Assembly (NCBI GenBank): GCA_006384855.1
Contig: VCJN01002371.1
Span: forward strand, 62,001-126,000
Source of the DNA: Tetraselmis striata
Lineage: Eukaryota > Chlorophyta > Chlorodendrophyceae > Chlorodendrales > Chlorodendraceae
Direction of reading: 5' to 3'
DNA: 64,000 bases
The notes beneath the pieces were generated by a model, which saw only the letters and a list, made by a program, of their open reading frames with translations, was not told the DNA's origin and did no database searches. This document shows positions 1-10,740 of the stretch, one piece after another. The number at the start of each line of letters is the position of its first letter. The first letter of the stretch is position 1. The position numbers were made by a program, and so were the translations under genes.

Positions 1-465
1 CCGTAAAATACCGTATCATCCTGATTATTTATGGATTCATCCGGACGGTATGCCAATCTGCTCATACTGCAGTGGATTTGGTCACAATTTCCTTGCATGC
101 CAATGGAGCCAACGGGAGGCAGGAGACCCTGCCCAACCATCCAAAAAATGGTAGGTATCTTGACCAGATGCTCCATGGCCAGTCAGCACGGAAGCGGTCA
201 CATCCTGATGAAGATCGGGCAGAAGCATGTAAGGTTTATGATAATCTGAGCAAACACCTAGGCTTACACCCAAGGCCCTCAGCGCAACTGCTGAACACAG
301 CAGTAACACCAAACATGCTTCCAAAGCATGATGGTGGTGGTGGCCGAGGCGATCGGGGAGGCCGCAATAACGGAATGACTAGACGAGTGTCATTTAAATT
401 GTTAGATTACGGGGTAAATACACGGTATTGCATGGTAATTACGAGGTGACCCGGGAGCCTAGATT
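1..465. other. No gene recognised
   Basis: Short open frames only, with no family resemblance, no signal peptide and no splice structure that I could extend. The stretch ends where a LINE 3' tail copy begins near 466. Confidence 0.4.
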
Positions 466-660
466 GTGATCCAACAGTGTTGGAAATTCCGTCATTGGCC
501 TCCAATTAGTTTTGCAGAATACTTCGGCATTTTGCTTGTTGACTATCTAACGGAGCGTCGCCGAATTATAAAGGCTTTCCGTAACTGAATCGCTGCCTAA
601 GCGGCCGCCGTCGAGAGGTGGCAAGGGTTTCACTATTGCATGTCATGTCCTAGGGCCCCA
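466..660 (+). mobile_element. Degraded LINE 3' tail (copy A)
   Basis: This stretch matches the 3' untranslated part of the LINE at 15790-15985. Shared landmarks are GATCCAACAGTGTTGGAAAT, a block reading AACGGAGCGTCGCC, and CAAGGGTTTCACT. It diverges progressively and lacks the coding part, as expected for an old 5'-truncated insertion. Confidence 0.65.
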
Positions 661-1500
661 AAAAACCGTCTTAAAGCGTCGTGTCGCTGCGGCCGCTCCG
701 CCCGCTAGCCCATGCCGCCGGGATTGGGCCACCAACCTAAAAGCCGCCGCGGCCCGCATCGCTGCTCCTTGCTCACCGTCCCTATCCGTCGGTACCCATC
801 CTTAGAACCCCCTCACGGTGCTACACTATGCGTCTCCTCTGAGCACTGGCGGTTATATATCTTGCGCGTGGCCTTGTTTGGCTATACGTGGAGCGTCAGT
901 GGCGGCGACATGGCGCCCGACTACGCAACGATGCGAGCCTGACCAGACGGAGGGATATTCATGACCGATGCCCGGAATCAGCGCCTATCTATGCATGGCG
1001 CCGGGCGGGCGGGGGCGGCTCTGAATAGGTGGCAGGACCCGCGGGGGCGGGTGGTGGACGAGCGGTGAAGTTGGCGGCATTTGCGATGCTATATGGCTCG
1101 CGGGGAGGCCCGGAAGGCCCAGGACACTTACCAAATAGGCCCGAAAAAAACGCCCTGGCTCGATGTCAAACTAGGACGTCATAGACTTTTAATCGTTTTG
1201 TCCTACATTTTAGCTAATCGACGACCTTAAGAGGTCGAATCTACGACGTCCTAGATTGAATCTACGATCTGGCGTTTTTTCGAGTATAGGGTTTTCCTAG
1301 ACTAGCGGCGAATCTACGACTACATCGGCTTTTCGATTACGAGCTTAAGCATGCCACTTCGGTACTTCGGCATTTCTGCCTATATCTTGGCCATATACGG
1401 TTACATCAGCCATACATTGAAACATTGGGTCAGATTTATGACTATCTGGGTGTCAACAATATTCCAAATAATGTATCACCTACTGCATGCCACCAACATC
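661..1500. other. Intergenic, nothing recognised
   Basis: About 0.8 kb with no supportable gene. It contains a GC-rich part to about 1100 and a stretch rich in CTACGA/GTCGTAG-type words around 1150-1350. No family similarity is visible. Confidence 0.4.
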
Positions 1501-1539
1501 TTCTACCTCTAAAACATATAATATCCTCACCACACATAT

Positions 1540-3260
1540 GACTCTACGTATGCCCCAGCATGCCCGCCGTTGGCCTCAGAAATTCTTGGGCGAGGGTGCA
1601 ATAATGGGTTTGGGGGCCGGGGGGGGGGGGGGGGGGGGGGGCACACTTCGTTCCACCGGTACCGTGCCACCCGGTGCCAGCGTAGGCGGACGGATAAGCA
1701 TGGCCGCGTGGGATACTGGTCTTCAAGACTGCCAAGGGGGCGGGGCGGCGGCCGCCCAATGGAGCCATATGCATGGCGCTGCCGAGAATGCAGTGAAGGA
1801 CCACAGTGGGGGAGAGCCAGCCGAACAAAAGCGCAGCGGCGCGGGTCGGAATCGTACTCGGGTCGATGTAATCGTTGATCACCGCAGAATTGCGGGCCCA
1901 ACCGCCCCAGTGGCGGATTTTGTCGAGGGGCAAGCTAGCTTTGCTTGCGCCAGACGCCGCGCCCTTTCGCAAGAAGTGCGAGGTCCACACGAAACCTTCG
2001 AGGTGGCGGGGGGGTGGGGGGGGGGGGGGGGGGGGGGCTCGATTGATGCGGCCAACGGCCCGCTTGAGCCACTCGCCGAGTGTGAAGCTGTTCCACGTAG
2101 TAAGGGTTGGGGTGGTACCGTCGCCGGGGAGCGCCTAGAATCAGTCGGCTTAATTCGCGGCGGCGGGAGGGGGCCGCTCGGAACGCCGCGATGCGGTAGG
2201 CGATGAAGCGGCGCAAAAGGGATGTCCAGGTGGGCGCGGCGGCGGCAGAGGTTTGAAGTACATGCTTTAACCCGCGTCTCGACGCTTGCGGTCCCCCCCC
2301 CCCCCCCCCCCCCCCCCCGCCTCCCCCCCTTCTCGCAGTTGACGAAGAAGGAGATGTTGTGGGCGTCGACGGCCATGTGGTGGAGTCGGCAGGAGACGCT
2401 AGACTCGCCACAGAAGTAGAACACACCGCCGCGCCGTCGCGAAGGATGTTGCTGCCATAGTAAATTGTGGTCGTGGGAAGGATAGCAAGGTCGTCAAGGA
2501 TGTCGGTGATGACGTCGCAAGGTAGAGGGGCGTGCCGAATAAGCTCCTCGTTGATGACGGCTTTGAAGCGCACGCTTCGTATCGATGATGGCTGGACCGG
2601 TGATGGCCGGGGCGTCATCCCAACCCGTGTGACGCAAAAAGGTGTTGATGACAAAGAGGCGGGGTTGCAGGGAGCTGGCGCCGATGGTGCCGCGCTCCGC
2701 AATCCATACCATGTAGCGGACGCATGTAGACTCGGTGCAGTCCAGGGGAGTGATACCTTACTACCTCATCGACGCAAAACTCGGCGAAGAGGCGAATCTT
2801 GCCCTCGTAGTTCGAGTAGGATAGGTGCTTGCCGTGAGCGATGTAGTCCGAAGGTCGAGCACCTTGGCGCCCCCAGTCGCCCGTGCCGTGGAGGACTTCG
2901 ATGCTGCCTCGCATGAGCTCGCTCACAAGAGCCTTCGCCTCGGCGTCGGCGATGAAGTAGGTACGTAGGCGTCTTCGTGATGTGTCGGACGCGCTGAAAT
3001 GCCCCGTACGCTGCTGCCGGATTTGCAGGCGGCGCTCTCCGGGCGTAGACGACGGAACCATGTGTAGCACGAAGGTGATGCCAAGAAGGAAGGATAGTGT
3101 AATCGCTGATCTCGTACCGGGCGTGACGCGTGTATTTGGCAAGCCCGTCGGGATGCCTGCAAGAGTCCGCTCGTCCGCTGGCCGAGCGGCGGTAGTCGAA
3201 GAGGGATAGCGCGCCATAAAGGGGAAGTCGGTGTAGACCCGGGACGTGGAAGGACATAAC
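1540..3260 (-). mobile_element. Decayed tyrosine recombinase of a DIRS-like retroelement
   Basis: Read on the minus strand, several short frames together resemble one tyrosine recombinase of the DIRS/Ngaro/PAT retroelement class. A SAM-like N-terminal part lies around 2830-2500 (TCVRYMVWIAERGTIGASSL, then INTFLRHTGW). A core part lies near 2450-2330 (FYFCGESSVS, AVDAHNISFFV). The C-terminal catalytic part is at about 1990-1840: HFLRKGAASG gives the HxxR box, IRHWGGW the second His region, and NDYID the candidate nucleophile Tyr at about 1868-1870. The parts are in different frames and are split by long G or C homopolymers at 1619-1641, 2009-2037 and 2292-2319, so the copy is not intact. An RT-like motif lies upstream on the same strand. 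Family assignment is from motif memory only. Confidence 0.68.
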
Positions 3261-3899
3261 ACATACTATGGCTGTGTAATGATGGATACATGGTACTATT
3301 AGTGCCACTCTCGCAGATTCTCTCTGACGCTGCGCCTGGTTGTGTTGCGTTGCGCCTGGCGGGTGCCCTCGTGTGCCGCGCATGCTCGCATGTTGGCTAC
3401 TCTTCAACTGTTGATGACTGATGACTGTTGCTAAGCTGCTACCTTCTCTGCGTGCAGCATGGCCTGGGCAATACTAGTAACAACAACAACAACATACTAT
3501 TAGGGATTTGGCACGCACATATATGGTGGTCGGAGGAGTTGAGGCGTGCTGTGGAGTGCGACACGTCCACTAAGAAAGTGCACTTGCCCAATGCGCACAA
3601 ATTGCGGTGAATCTGTCTCATGGGGGCAGGTAGCTTGGAGTATTAATTGCGACGGCGGTTCGAGCAAAATGATGTGGTGCGAGTTCTCCAACGTCCGTAC
3701 GGACCGGGGTTCATTGCGAGCTGGTTGTGTGCATGTTGGCGAGCAAATCTGGCTGACGAGGCGCCTATCGTATTAATGCCGACATCGTAATTTCGAGGGC
3801 GCTGAGATAAGCTAACACAATGGGCCACCAGTCCTGCCTTTCGTCGTCCAGTTATTGCCATTGCCGCGGAGCAACTTGTGTAGTAAGTCTATTCGCAAC

Positions 3900-4560
3900 T
3901 CTACCGGGATCCAACATCTCTGCGTGCTGCCAATTTCAAACTTACCGAAGAGCTGTTCTAGACAGTCGTCGGGGCGGGCCGGGGGGCGGGGGGGGGGGGG
4001 GGGGGGCTTCTGCATCTACGCCCATACTCCGCCCTTCTTTTTGTTATCCTCACGTGAATTGCACGGGAACAAGGCGCGAGGTGCGCAGCCTGCACGAAGT
4101 CATCAGGTCCCACCTTGTTCGTTGTATCGACCGTCCACCCGACTTTCACAGACCCAAGCCGGTCTACTACCATATCGTTGAAGCGTCTCTTCTGCCTCGA
4201 GAGACTATCGGGGCCACCGGCGTGCCGCGTGGGTAGATGGCAACTGCCATATGTAGCTACCGTCATCATACACAACATATATGGTATTCAACAGCGCCAA
4301 GCGCGCCTCTACCGGAGGGTAACTATGAAGTGGAGGAAAGCCACCTCAAGCGTTTCCAGCGCGTCGGAGAGGGTGTCGTCGATAAACGCAGTGCAATCTT
4401 GCGCGGTGTCGGCGGTGTTCTTTGGGACGTTCATGGCGACAACGACATCGTGAAGCGGTCGGGAGGCGGGGGCAAGACAATGAATGCATGACTGTCAACA
4501 TATAACCTCTGAGCATGTCGCCGTCGGGCCAAATTCCGTCGCCTTCCTCCACGATGGCTT
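3900..4560 (-). mobile_element. Possible reverse-transcriptase remnant upstream of the recombinase
   Basis: On the minus strand one frame across about 4480-4320 reads MNVPKNTAD followed by CTAFIDDTLSDAL. FIDD (4375-4386) fits the RT catalytic box usually written YxDD. It lies 5' of the recombinase remnant, which is the gene order expected for DIRS-type elements. The rest of the RT domain is not readable in one frame, so this is a degraded relic at best. A chance acidic motif is the alternative. Confidence 0.4.
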
Positions 4561-4609
4561 GAAATGTTGCACATTGCGCTGTCGATGCTGACGCTCACAC
4601 ATACTGACA

Positions 4610-6000
4610 AAACACCACCAATCAGTTTCAAGGGCATGGTGGGAATGGCTGCTGTGAGAGTGGGTGACTTTTGTGATACCCAAATGGCGGCCCGCAACCA
4701 TGGTTCCGCGGCGGGTGTGTCGAATGGGGCCTCTAAAACCGACGTGGCGCCTCCAAGGATATATAGCGCTCATGCAAACATGGGGCCAGCCGCGGCCGTA
4801 CGCCGTACACGTGCGTGGCTATATATGGCTTCTTCAGTATAGTACGTATTAGGAACTGTTTGGGATTCAACATCTGTTTGTTTTGCTGATATCCGGTTTT
4901 ACCCCCCCCCCCCCCCCCCCCTTTCTGAGGGAGAAAAAGGCACCTAAAACAACAAATCAAGTTGTGTGACGGTCTGACTTGTCGGTGCACCGTCGTCGTC
5001 GTCGCCATAATCCGCGGTCCACGCCGCCCGGCTTGCTATCCTGTGCGCATTTATTTCGCTAGCATAACGATAGAACAACGAAAGCATCATTCATTTTCGG
5101 AGCATTTTCGGAGCACCTACTGCTTTACCGGTACCGTTACGGGTACAGCGCTCAGCATATCGCGTTAGATTTATTCGCGCGCGCACAAGTTAAGGATTAG
5201 TCGCTGCTCTCTAGTCGCCATTAATATTAAATAGCCACTCCGGGTGACGCCAGTAGTCGGGTGACATCAGTCGTCCAGCATCAAGTGCCGGACCTGCCAG
5301 TCAGTCGTGCCAGTAGTAGGTGCACCAGTGACGAGTACCTGCACCGCCAGCAGCAGTAGTACTCGCTACCGATACCGTACTTGTACCAGTACCCCGTAAT
5401 ATTAAATCCAAACGTACCGTATTTGTACCTTAGTCCCCTGTTCCGTCACCGGCAGTGCACCACATGACCACTACATGATAGAGACCATCATTGAGTCGGC
5501 GAATGGGGGTGGGCGGGGGCAGCGGCGCGAAACGGCACTGGGCGAGTGCGTATATTGTCATCCGACAATTTTCCGACCGACTCACACACCGACTCCACAG
5601 ACGCGGGCCGTGCGAGCACTTCAGTCTTGCAGCAAAGTCGTGCATCAGGCCCTCGAGCCAAAATCTTGACGTGTTTAGGGAACGAAAGGTTGTAACGTCT
5701 GCCCGTCCCTCCCAGAGGCGCGTGTTTTTTTTCTGCCCTCCTCTCCGGCGCTCGTGACCGGCGCGTCGTATCGCGCACAGGTACGCAGCAGCGCGCCTCT
5801 TCGGTCGCCGAAAACGCGCTGGCCCTGCAGGGCAGAGCAGAGCCGACCTTGACAACACATCGCTGCCTGCCATTCAGGCAAAATTCAAATCTGAGCACGG
5901 GTTCACTTGCCGCAGGTCTCGGCTGGAACGAAGCTTCGCCGCGCGCCGCGCATTCGGGCGCTTGGCTGCAGTGATATTCGGCAGCTGCGTCGCAGCGCCC
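4610..6000. other. Intergenic and probable upstream region of the 6.0 kb gene
   Basis: No gene recognised. There is a C homopolymer at about 4903-4922, and a run of CAGTAGT/CCAGTAG-like words at 5250-5400. The last few hundred bases probably hold the promoter and leader of the intronless gene that starts at 6014. I see no clear TATA box. Confidence 0.35.
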
Positions 6001-6013
6001 GTATCGTCGCAAG

Positions 6014-6694
6014 ATGTTCGCCGCAAAGCACATTTTGTACGCCCTGCTGGCTGCTGGCTGTGTCGTCCATAGCACATATGGCACCAAACTCGACAACTCA
6101 ACGCCAGGCAGAAAGGTCCTGAGCGAGGACTTTCTAGAGGACGTGGTGGCGCTGCTGGAGGCTGTGGACCCGCCGGCCGACCGCACCCGGTACTTGGAGG
6201 TACCGCAGGAGACCCCGGAGGAGACGCCCGACGAAACACCAGATGAGACGCCGGACACGGACGATTCAGGCTCGGACATGCCGCAGATCGTCCCGACTCC
6301 CGAATCGACATGTGCTCCGGTCAGATATCAACTTGCCTTTCAGTTGCTGAGCAAGCCAGCCAAGTCGATCACAGAGTGGGAGCTTCCGGTGTCTGGCACC
6401 ATGGCCAAAGTGATATCTGCGATGGGCTCTGTCATCCGCGACAGCGAGATAACTCTCCTTGGCACGACTTTGCAGCCAAACTACTTCTTTGGCGCGTGCT
6501 CGATATGGGATGGGGGCCTGAATCTCAGGGACTCCACTTTCGCCATCTCCTCCACAGACGAAGAAGACATAAAAAGGGTTCAGAACCTGCTGAAGTCTTC
6601 TACCTCGCTCGGCCGGGCCATTGCCACTGCGGCCGGTCTTTGCGAAGCACAGGTGGCGCGGTTGTCCAGCATCAACACAGTGGGTGGTTGCTAA
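6014..6694 (+). CDS. Hypothetical secreted protein with ETPDETPD repeats
   Basis: An intronless frame of 226 residues. Residues 1-23 form a typical signal peptide: a basic start, then a hydrophobic stretch ending near STYG, so secretion or entry to the endomembrane system is likely. Residues about 70-90 are an acidic Pro/Thr repeat (ETPEETPDETPDETPD), probably an extended, possibly O-glycosylated linker. The C-terminal ~130 residues look globular and hold four cysteines outside the signal (in TCAPV, GACSIW, GLCEA and the last residue), enough for two disulfides. I do not recognise the family; it is not an obvious pherophorin. The ATG is the first in frame after the leader. A TGTAA poly(A)-like signal follows at 6903. 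Lack of introns contrasts with most neighbours. Confidence 0.62.
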   Translation: MFAAKHILYALLAAGCVVHSTYGTKLDNSTPGRKVLSEDFLEDVVALLEAVDPPADRTRYLEVPQETPEETPDETPDETPDTDDSGSDMPQIVPTPESTCAPVRYQLAFQLLSKPAKSITEWELPVSGTMAKVISAMGSVIRDSEITLLGTTLQPNYFFGACSIWDGGLNLRDSTFAISSTDEEDIKRVQNLLKSSTSLGRAIATAAGLCEAQVARLSSINTVGGC

Positions 6695-6902
6695 ACGTTT
6701 CCCCTGAGCAATAACGCTCTGCACTCTTTGCAGGCAGAGGACGGCAACGTCTCCTGGCCCACAAAGTCTGTGCCTGCACCTGTGCCTCAACGTTGGGACT
6801 TGCTGAGAAGAATTCTCAGAACCCAGCATGTTTTATCAATGTTCGATTGCTGTGCTGCCGAGTTTTCCTGGTTGCAAATCCTTCCTGCGCACCAGCTACA
6901 GA

Positions 6903-6907
6903 TGTAA
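6903..6907 (+). terminator. TGTAA poly(A)-signal candidate
   Basis: TGTAA is the usual green-algal polyadenylation word. This one lies about 210 bases after the stop of the secreted-protein gene. Assignment is by position only. Confidence 0.4.
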
Positions 6908-7179
6908 ATATTGCTGCTTGCGCCATTTGAAATACGGGGCACCAAATCGCGGCAAGCGCCAATCATGGTGCTCTTCAGTGGCCACAAGAGTCCATGTGTT
7001 CCCAGCAAATACATTTGCCATTACACTGTCCGCGTGCATTATCGCTACTACATGGATGCTGGAGCTACACGCCATCTATGCATGACTTCAATATAAAATA
7101 TTTACTAAATCTCGATTCACATGGCGGATATGCAGATAGGGACGTGCACGACCAGCTGCGATGGGCGCAGGGCGCGTTA

Positions 7180-7214
7180 CATGCGGTGGCACGGTAAAAC
7201 CGTGCCACCGCATG
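7180..7214. repeat. Perfect 16-bp inverted repeat with 3-base loop
   Basis: The left arm CATGCGGTGGCACGGT (7180-7195) is exactly complementary to the right arm ACCGTGCCACCGCATG (7199-7214), with AAA between. It would form a strong hairpin. It is followed at once by a tandem duplication (7219-7274). It could be the end of a mobile element or a transcript hairpin. Confidence 0.85.
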
Positions 7215-7218
7215 ATGC

Positions 7219-7274
7219 TGAGTATGTGGGTTAGTGGATATTCTGATAGTGAGTATGTGGGTTAGTGGATATTC
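7219..7274 (+). repeat. Tandem duplication of a 25-base unit
   Basis: The unit TGAGTATGTGGGTTAGTGG plus ATATTC occurs at 7219-7243 and again at 7250-7274, separated by TGATAG. It lies directly next to the perfect hairpin. Confidence 0.8.
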
Positions 7275-7962
7275 ACAGGAAGCAGGTGATTATGACACTG
7301 ATACCACAAGCACATCCAGACTTCAAACACCAGGCAAGCTACGCAGGAGGGATGCATTCAGGGTGTCCCTGCGTATTTGTCTGAGTGCACTGTTGCATGG
7401 ACTTCCGCAGCGGGCGGGTGAGCTTTAAGGTCAGCGTGGCTCGTTGAGAATTGGCGTCAATCAGGCTGTCGGAAAACAAGGTGAAACAACATTGCCTTGC
7501 CCCGTGGGTATGAGGAGCAACACCGGGCCGACTTTATACTGTTTGCTAGCATCTGCTTACTTGCAGCTTCTGATACCCACTCTACTGAGGTGTGTGCAGA
7601 GCATTACTCTCATTATCTGGAAGCAGGATCGGGCAGAGGGAGGTATCCAAGCTTAACTTTGATACATGAGGATGTCCCGCGGCGATGGTGCTATCATGAG
7701 TTACAAAAGGGTAGGACCAGAGATGAACCACACAATCTTACAGCAGTAGATGTAATTGTTCCGTTTCTGCTGCACCGCCTATGCTTCTAGGACTACATGC
7801 TGCCATTATCATACAGCAGCCATTATCATACAGCACAATACAATTTCCTCATTACATGCCGATAGCGGTATTAGTGATTTTGAATGTTGCTGGGATAACA
7901 TGCCATCATTTATGGAATTTTGAACAGTGGTGACAGTGTGTGTGCCGGTGTGTATGTGAGTG

Positions 7963-8001
<39 letters not shown>

Positions 8002-8480
8002 GTGTGCACCGCGACATTCATTATGGCTCGTCCGGGCCCAGGTTCAGCCGCTGTGCAAGCACGCCATTACATATCCGGAGCGCCGCCTCTCAAAGGAAAG
8101 GTACAGTCTCACCATCACGCTGCACCAACTCCGCACAGTAGGACCCAGGACTTCATCTCCCCCCCCCCCCCCCCTGCATTCTGAGTGTCTTGCAAACCGT
8201 TCTACGCGGCAGAGTATGCCGCCAGGAAAGCACTCTTGCGCAGTCGGGGATCACTGCGGTGGGACGAAGCCCCTCATCGCAGCGGCGGCTACCCGCGACG
8301 CGATCTGCAGCCATGTGCCCATGTGCGCTTGGCATGCTGCGGCAGGAGGCTTGCATGCTCCACCGGGCATATGGTGCCTGCCTACCCATGCACTGTCATG
8401 GTCTCTGAGAAGCCCCTGCAGGTCGCAGGCAGGCGGGAGGCAGTCAGCCCTGCAAATGAGTAAGCCGAAAATGATCAAGG
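7275..8480. other. Intergenic with a (GT)n microsatellite
   Basis: No gene supported. A GT dinucleotide run occupies about 7966-8006 and a C homopolymer 8161-8174. Several TTACA words (TGTAA on the minus strand), for example near 8066, could serve as poly(A) signals for the thioesterase gene ending at 8489. Confidence 0.4.
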
Positions 8481-8488
8481 TGCTGATT

Positions 8489-8697
8489 TCAGGGGCCATG
8501 GCACGGGGCGTACTTTATCTTTTGAATAATCTCTTTGGGGATCCGCTTGGGGCGATATTCACCGTCCAGCCAGACGATGACTGCCTCCGCCTCAAGTACC
8601 TGCCCAGCAACACGACACTCAATGCACTGAAGCGTAAGAAACCTGAGAAGCATGAGAGCGGCAACGAGAGTGCAGCAAGGTGGGGGCAAGGCGGGCA

Positions 8698-8731
<34 letters not shown>

Positions 8732-9729
8732 AGGGAGGGGGCTTGCCAGCTGCTCCCCTTGCTCGGCTGTCTTTCGGATCTGCTGATTCAAGATCACCCG
8801 CGCGCCCGTCACTCTAGTGGCAGCAGGGGGCGCGTCAGATACGCACGCGCCCATTTTGTAGTTATCAGCCCATTGGCGACCCAACCACCTGCCCCGAACA
8901 GGGCGATCCAGGAGAGCACAGCAGCTAGCGGGTGCTACCTCACAACGGACACCGTCGCCACGAATTTGTCGCGGGAGCGCAATGGGTGTAGATAGCTGGC
9001 CATGCCACAATGCCCGCGCCCAGAGGGAAGTTAGTCTGACAACCGACATCCGGCCTACCGCATTAGGCTATGTGTACGGGAGCTGGGATGGGACAAGATG
9101 CCACCTGATGTTGAACTTGCTGAGCGCCAGCGCATCGCCCGATCGAGCCACCTCGTCTGGGTCGCCCCCGATATGCTCCAGCCACTTATGGCGCGCATGC
9201 TGCGATGGGCGTGCGGATGTCATCACTGCGGCCGCGGGCTGGGGCATGGACAGGGCAGCGCGTGCGCGCTGAGGCGCACTCACCTGCAGATAGTTGTTGT
9301 ACACGCTGTTGTTGACCACGCTGTACTGGTCCAGCTCGTTGTCACGCACCTGGTTCGACGCCACAGGTGGGCACAATAAGGCTATGTTTCTCACTGTTGT
9401 GAGGCGGTCAAGCCAAGGGCCCAACTGCCCACCTGCATTACGACGATGTACTCCGGCGCAGAGGGGTCGCCCTCGGCGGGCACCTCGGTGCCGTTGGTGC
9501 CCGCCACCTGCTGCGATGCCGCGAGGGTGAGCTTTCTCTGCGGCATTGAAACGCGCGGGGCCGCTCTTTCCGACATCGAACAGCAGCTTCGCGACACTCC
9601 CATACTCGGAGCAGAAGCCCTCGCGCGGCGCTCGCCGACGCTGGCGGCCGTGCGAGACAGGCGGCCCAATGCACGGCGGCCGCTGGCCGAAGGCAGCATC
9701 AGGCTGCCACACCGCGCGCTTGCCGTCAT
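8489..9729 (-). CDS. Hotdog-fold acyl-lipid (acyl-ACP/CoA) thioesterase, ALT-like
   Basis: Six exons, minus strand: 9729-9433, 9349-9284, 9199-9105, 8995-8939, 8813-8747, 8599-8489; all phases agree, giving 230 residues. Residues 1 to about 75 are Arg/Ser/Ala-rich and look like a plastid transit peptide. Residues 100-121 (RDNELDQYSVVNNSVY) carry the hotdog thioesterase active-site block, with Asp106 the likely catalytic acid. HARHKWLEHIG then DEVARSGDALALSKFNI form the next helix and strand, followed by HPLRSRDKFVATV, VTGARVILNQQI and AEAVIVWLDGEYRPKRIP. This order matches plant acyl-lipid thioesterases, which hydrolyse plastid acyl-ACPs to release fatty acids or beta-keto acids. Intron 5 would use a GC donor (CTG followed by GCAAGC), with a poly-C tract just after it on the sense strand. 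It lies 0.7 kb from a second lipid gene in the same orientation. Substrate specificity cannot be read. Confidence 0.85.
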
Positions 9730-10415
9730 CGCGGCGAACTACGCCAGCCGCGCTCCACGGCTCCCAGCAGTCCGTAATTATTTATTAGGCTGATACCCGT
9801 GACTTGGGGGAAGGGGGGGGGGGGGGGGGGTGTGGAGGGGAGGGCTCCTTGTACTCGCACTGTTGGCAGCCAATGCTGGCGTGTGATGGCACAGCAATTG
9901 ATCGACTGCGAGTAGGGAAATTTGTAGATACGTGCATGCGCGCGCCGCGCCATCAGCAGCGCCAGAACGATTGCAGGGCAGCGATTACCTGTAGCAGCGA
10001 CGGTGAGTTCTGGACTCTGGCGGAGGAATACTGCGAGCGATGCGCAGGGATCGTCTTATTTATTATATTGCTCGTATGTAAAGCCCGTTACGCGCGCAAA
10101 CACTGAACATTTTTTACCGGTGTTTTTTCATTTTTAACAAACATTACTATTAGAGTGTTGTTCTTCTTTATTACAGGATTATTGGTACGTTTTCGCGGCG
10201 GCTCGCAGTTCCTGACTTCGTGTTTGCTTTTATTACACATTTGCCACCATTCCCCAAGAGGCATAGCTACAGCTGGTGGCTTGCCTGGCGCTGAATTTCT
10301 TTTGGGAGCGGACTGCCAGGCCATGAGCGAAGCTGTTGGCCGCCGGATACTCTGCGGCAGCTCCCACGTTTCGGAGTAGCATCCGCACATCCACGCAGTG
10401 CTGTGTGATGTGGCC

Positions 10416-10706
10416 CTAGTTGGTCTTGGTTTTGCCGCCCAGCTTCTTGCCGCGAGCCCTGCATCGGCGCAAGCCAGAGCGCCAAAGGGCATCAGAGGGA
10501 CAGATTGAAGCAGGTAGGGTGGCTGGGGCCAATGGGCGTGGAGCTCCCACCTGAGCAGCTGGGAGTAGAGCTGGAACCAGGCGAAAGGGTAGATCGGCAG
10601 CACAAACGCCTTGGGTGGCAGCACATACGAGCGTCACCGTCAGTGCCGCACTACATCACAACAGGTGCATAGCGTGGGAAAGGGCAAGGGTAGGGGGAGG
10701 GGGGGA

Positions 10707-10740
<34 letters not shown>

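Noticed and set aside
7940-8995. 351-codon plus-strand frame
   Set aside because: It starts in a GT microsatellite, runs through a C and a G homopolymer, and is antisense to thioesterase exons that carry clear homology.
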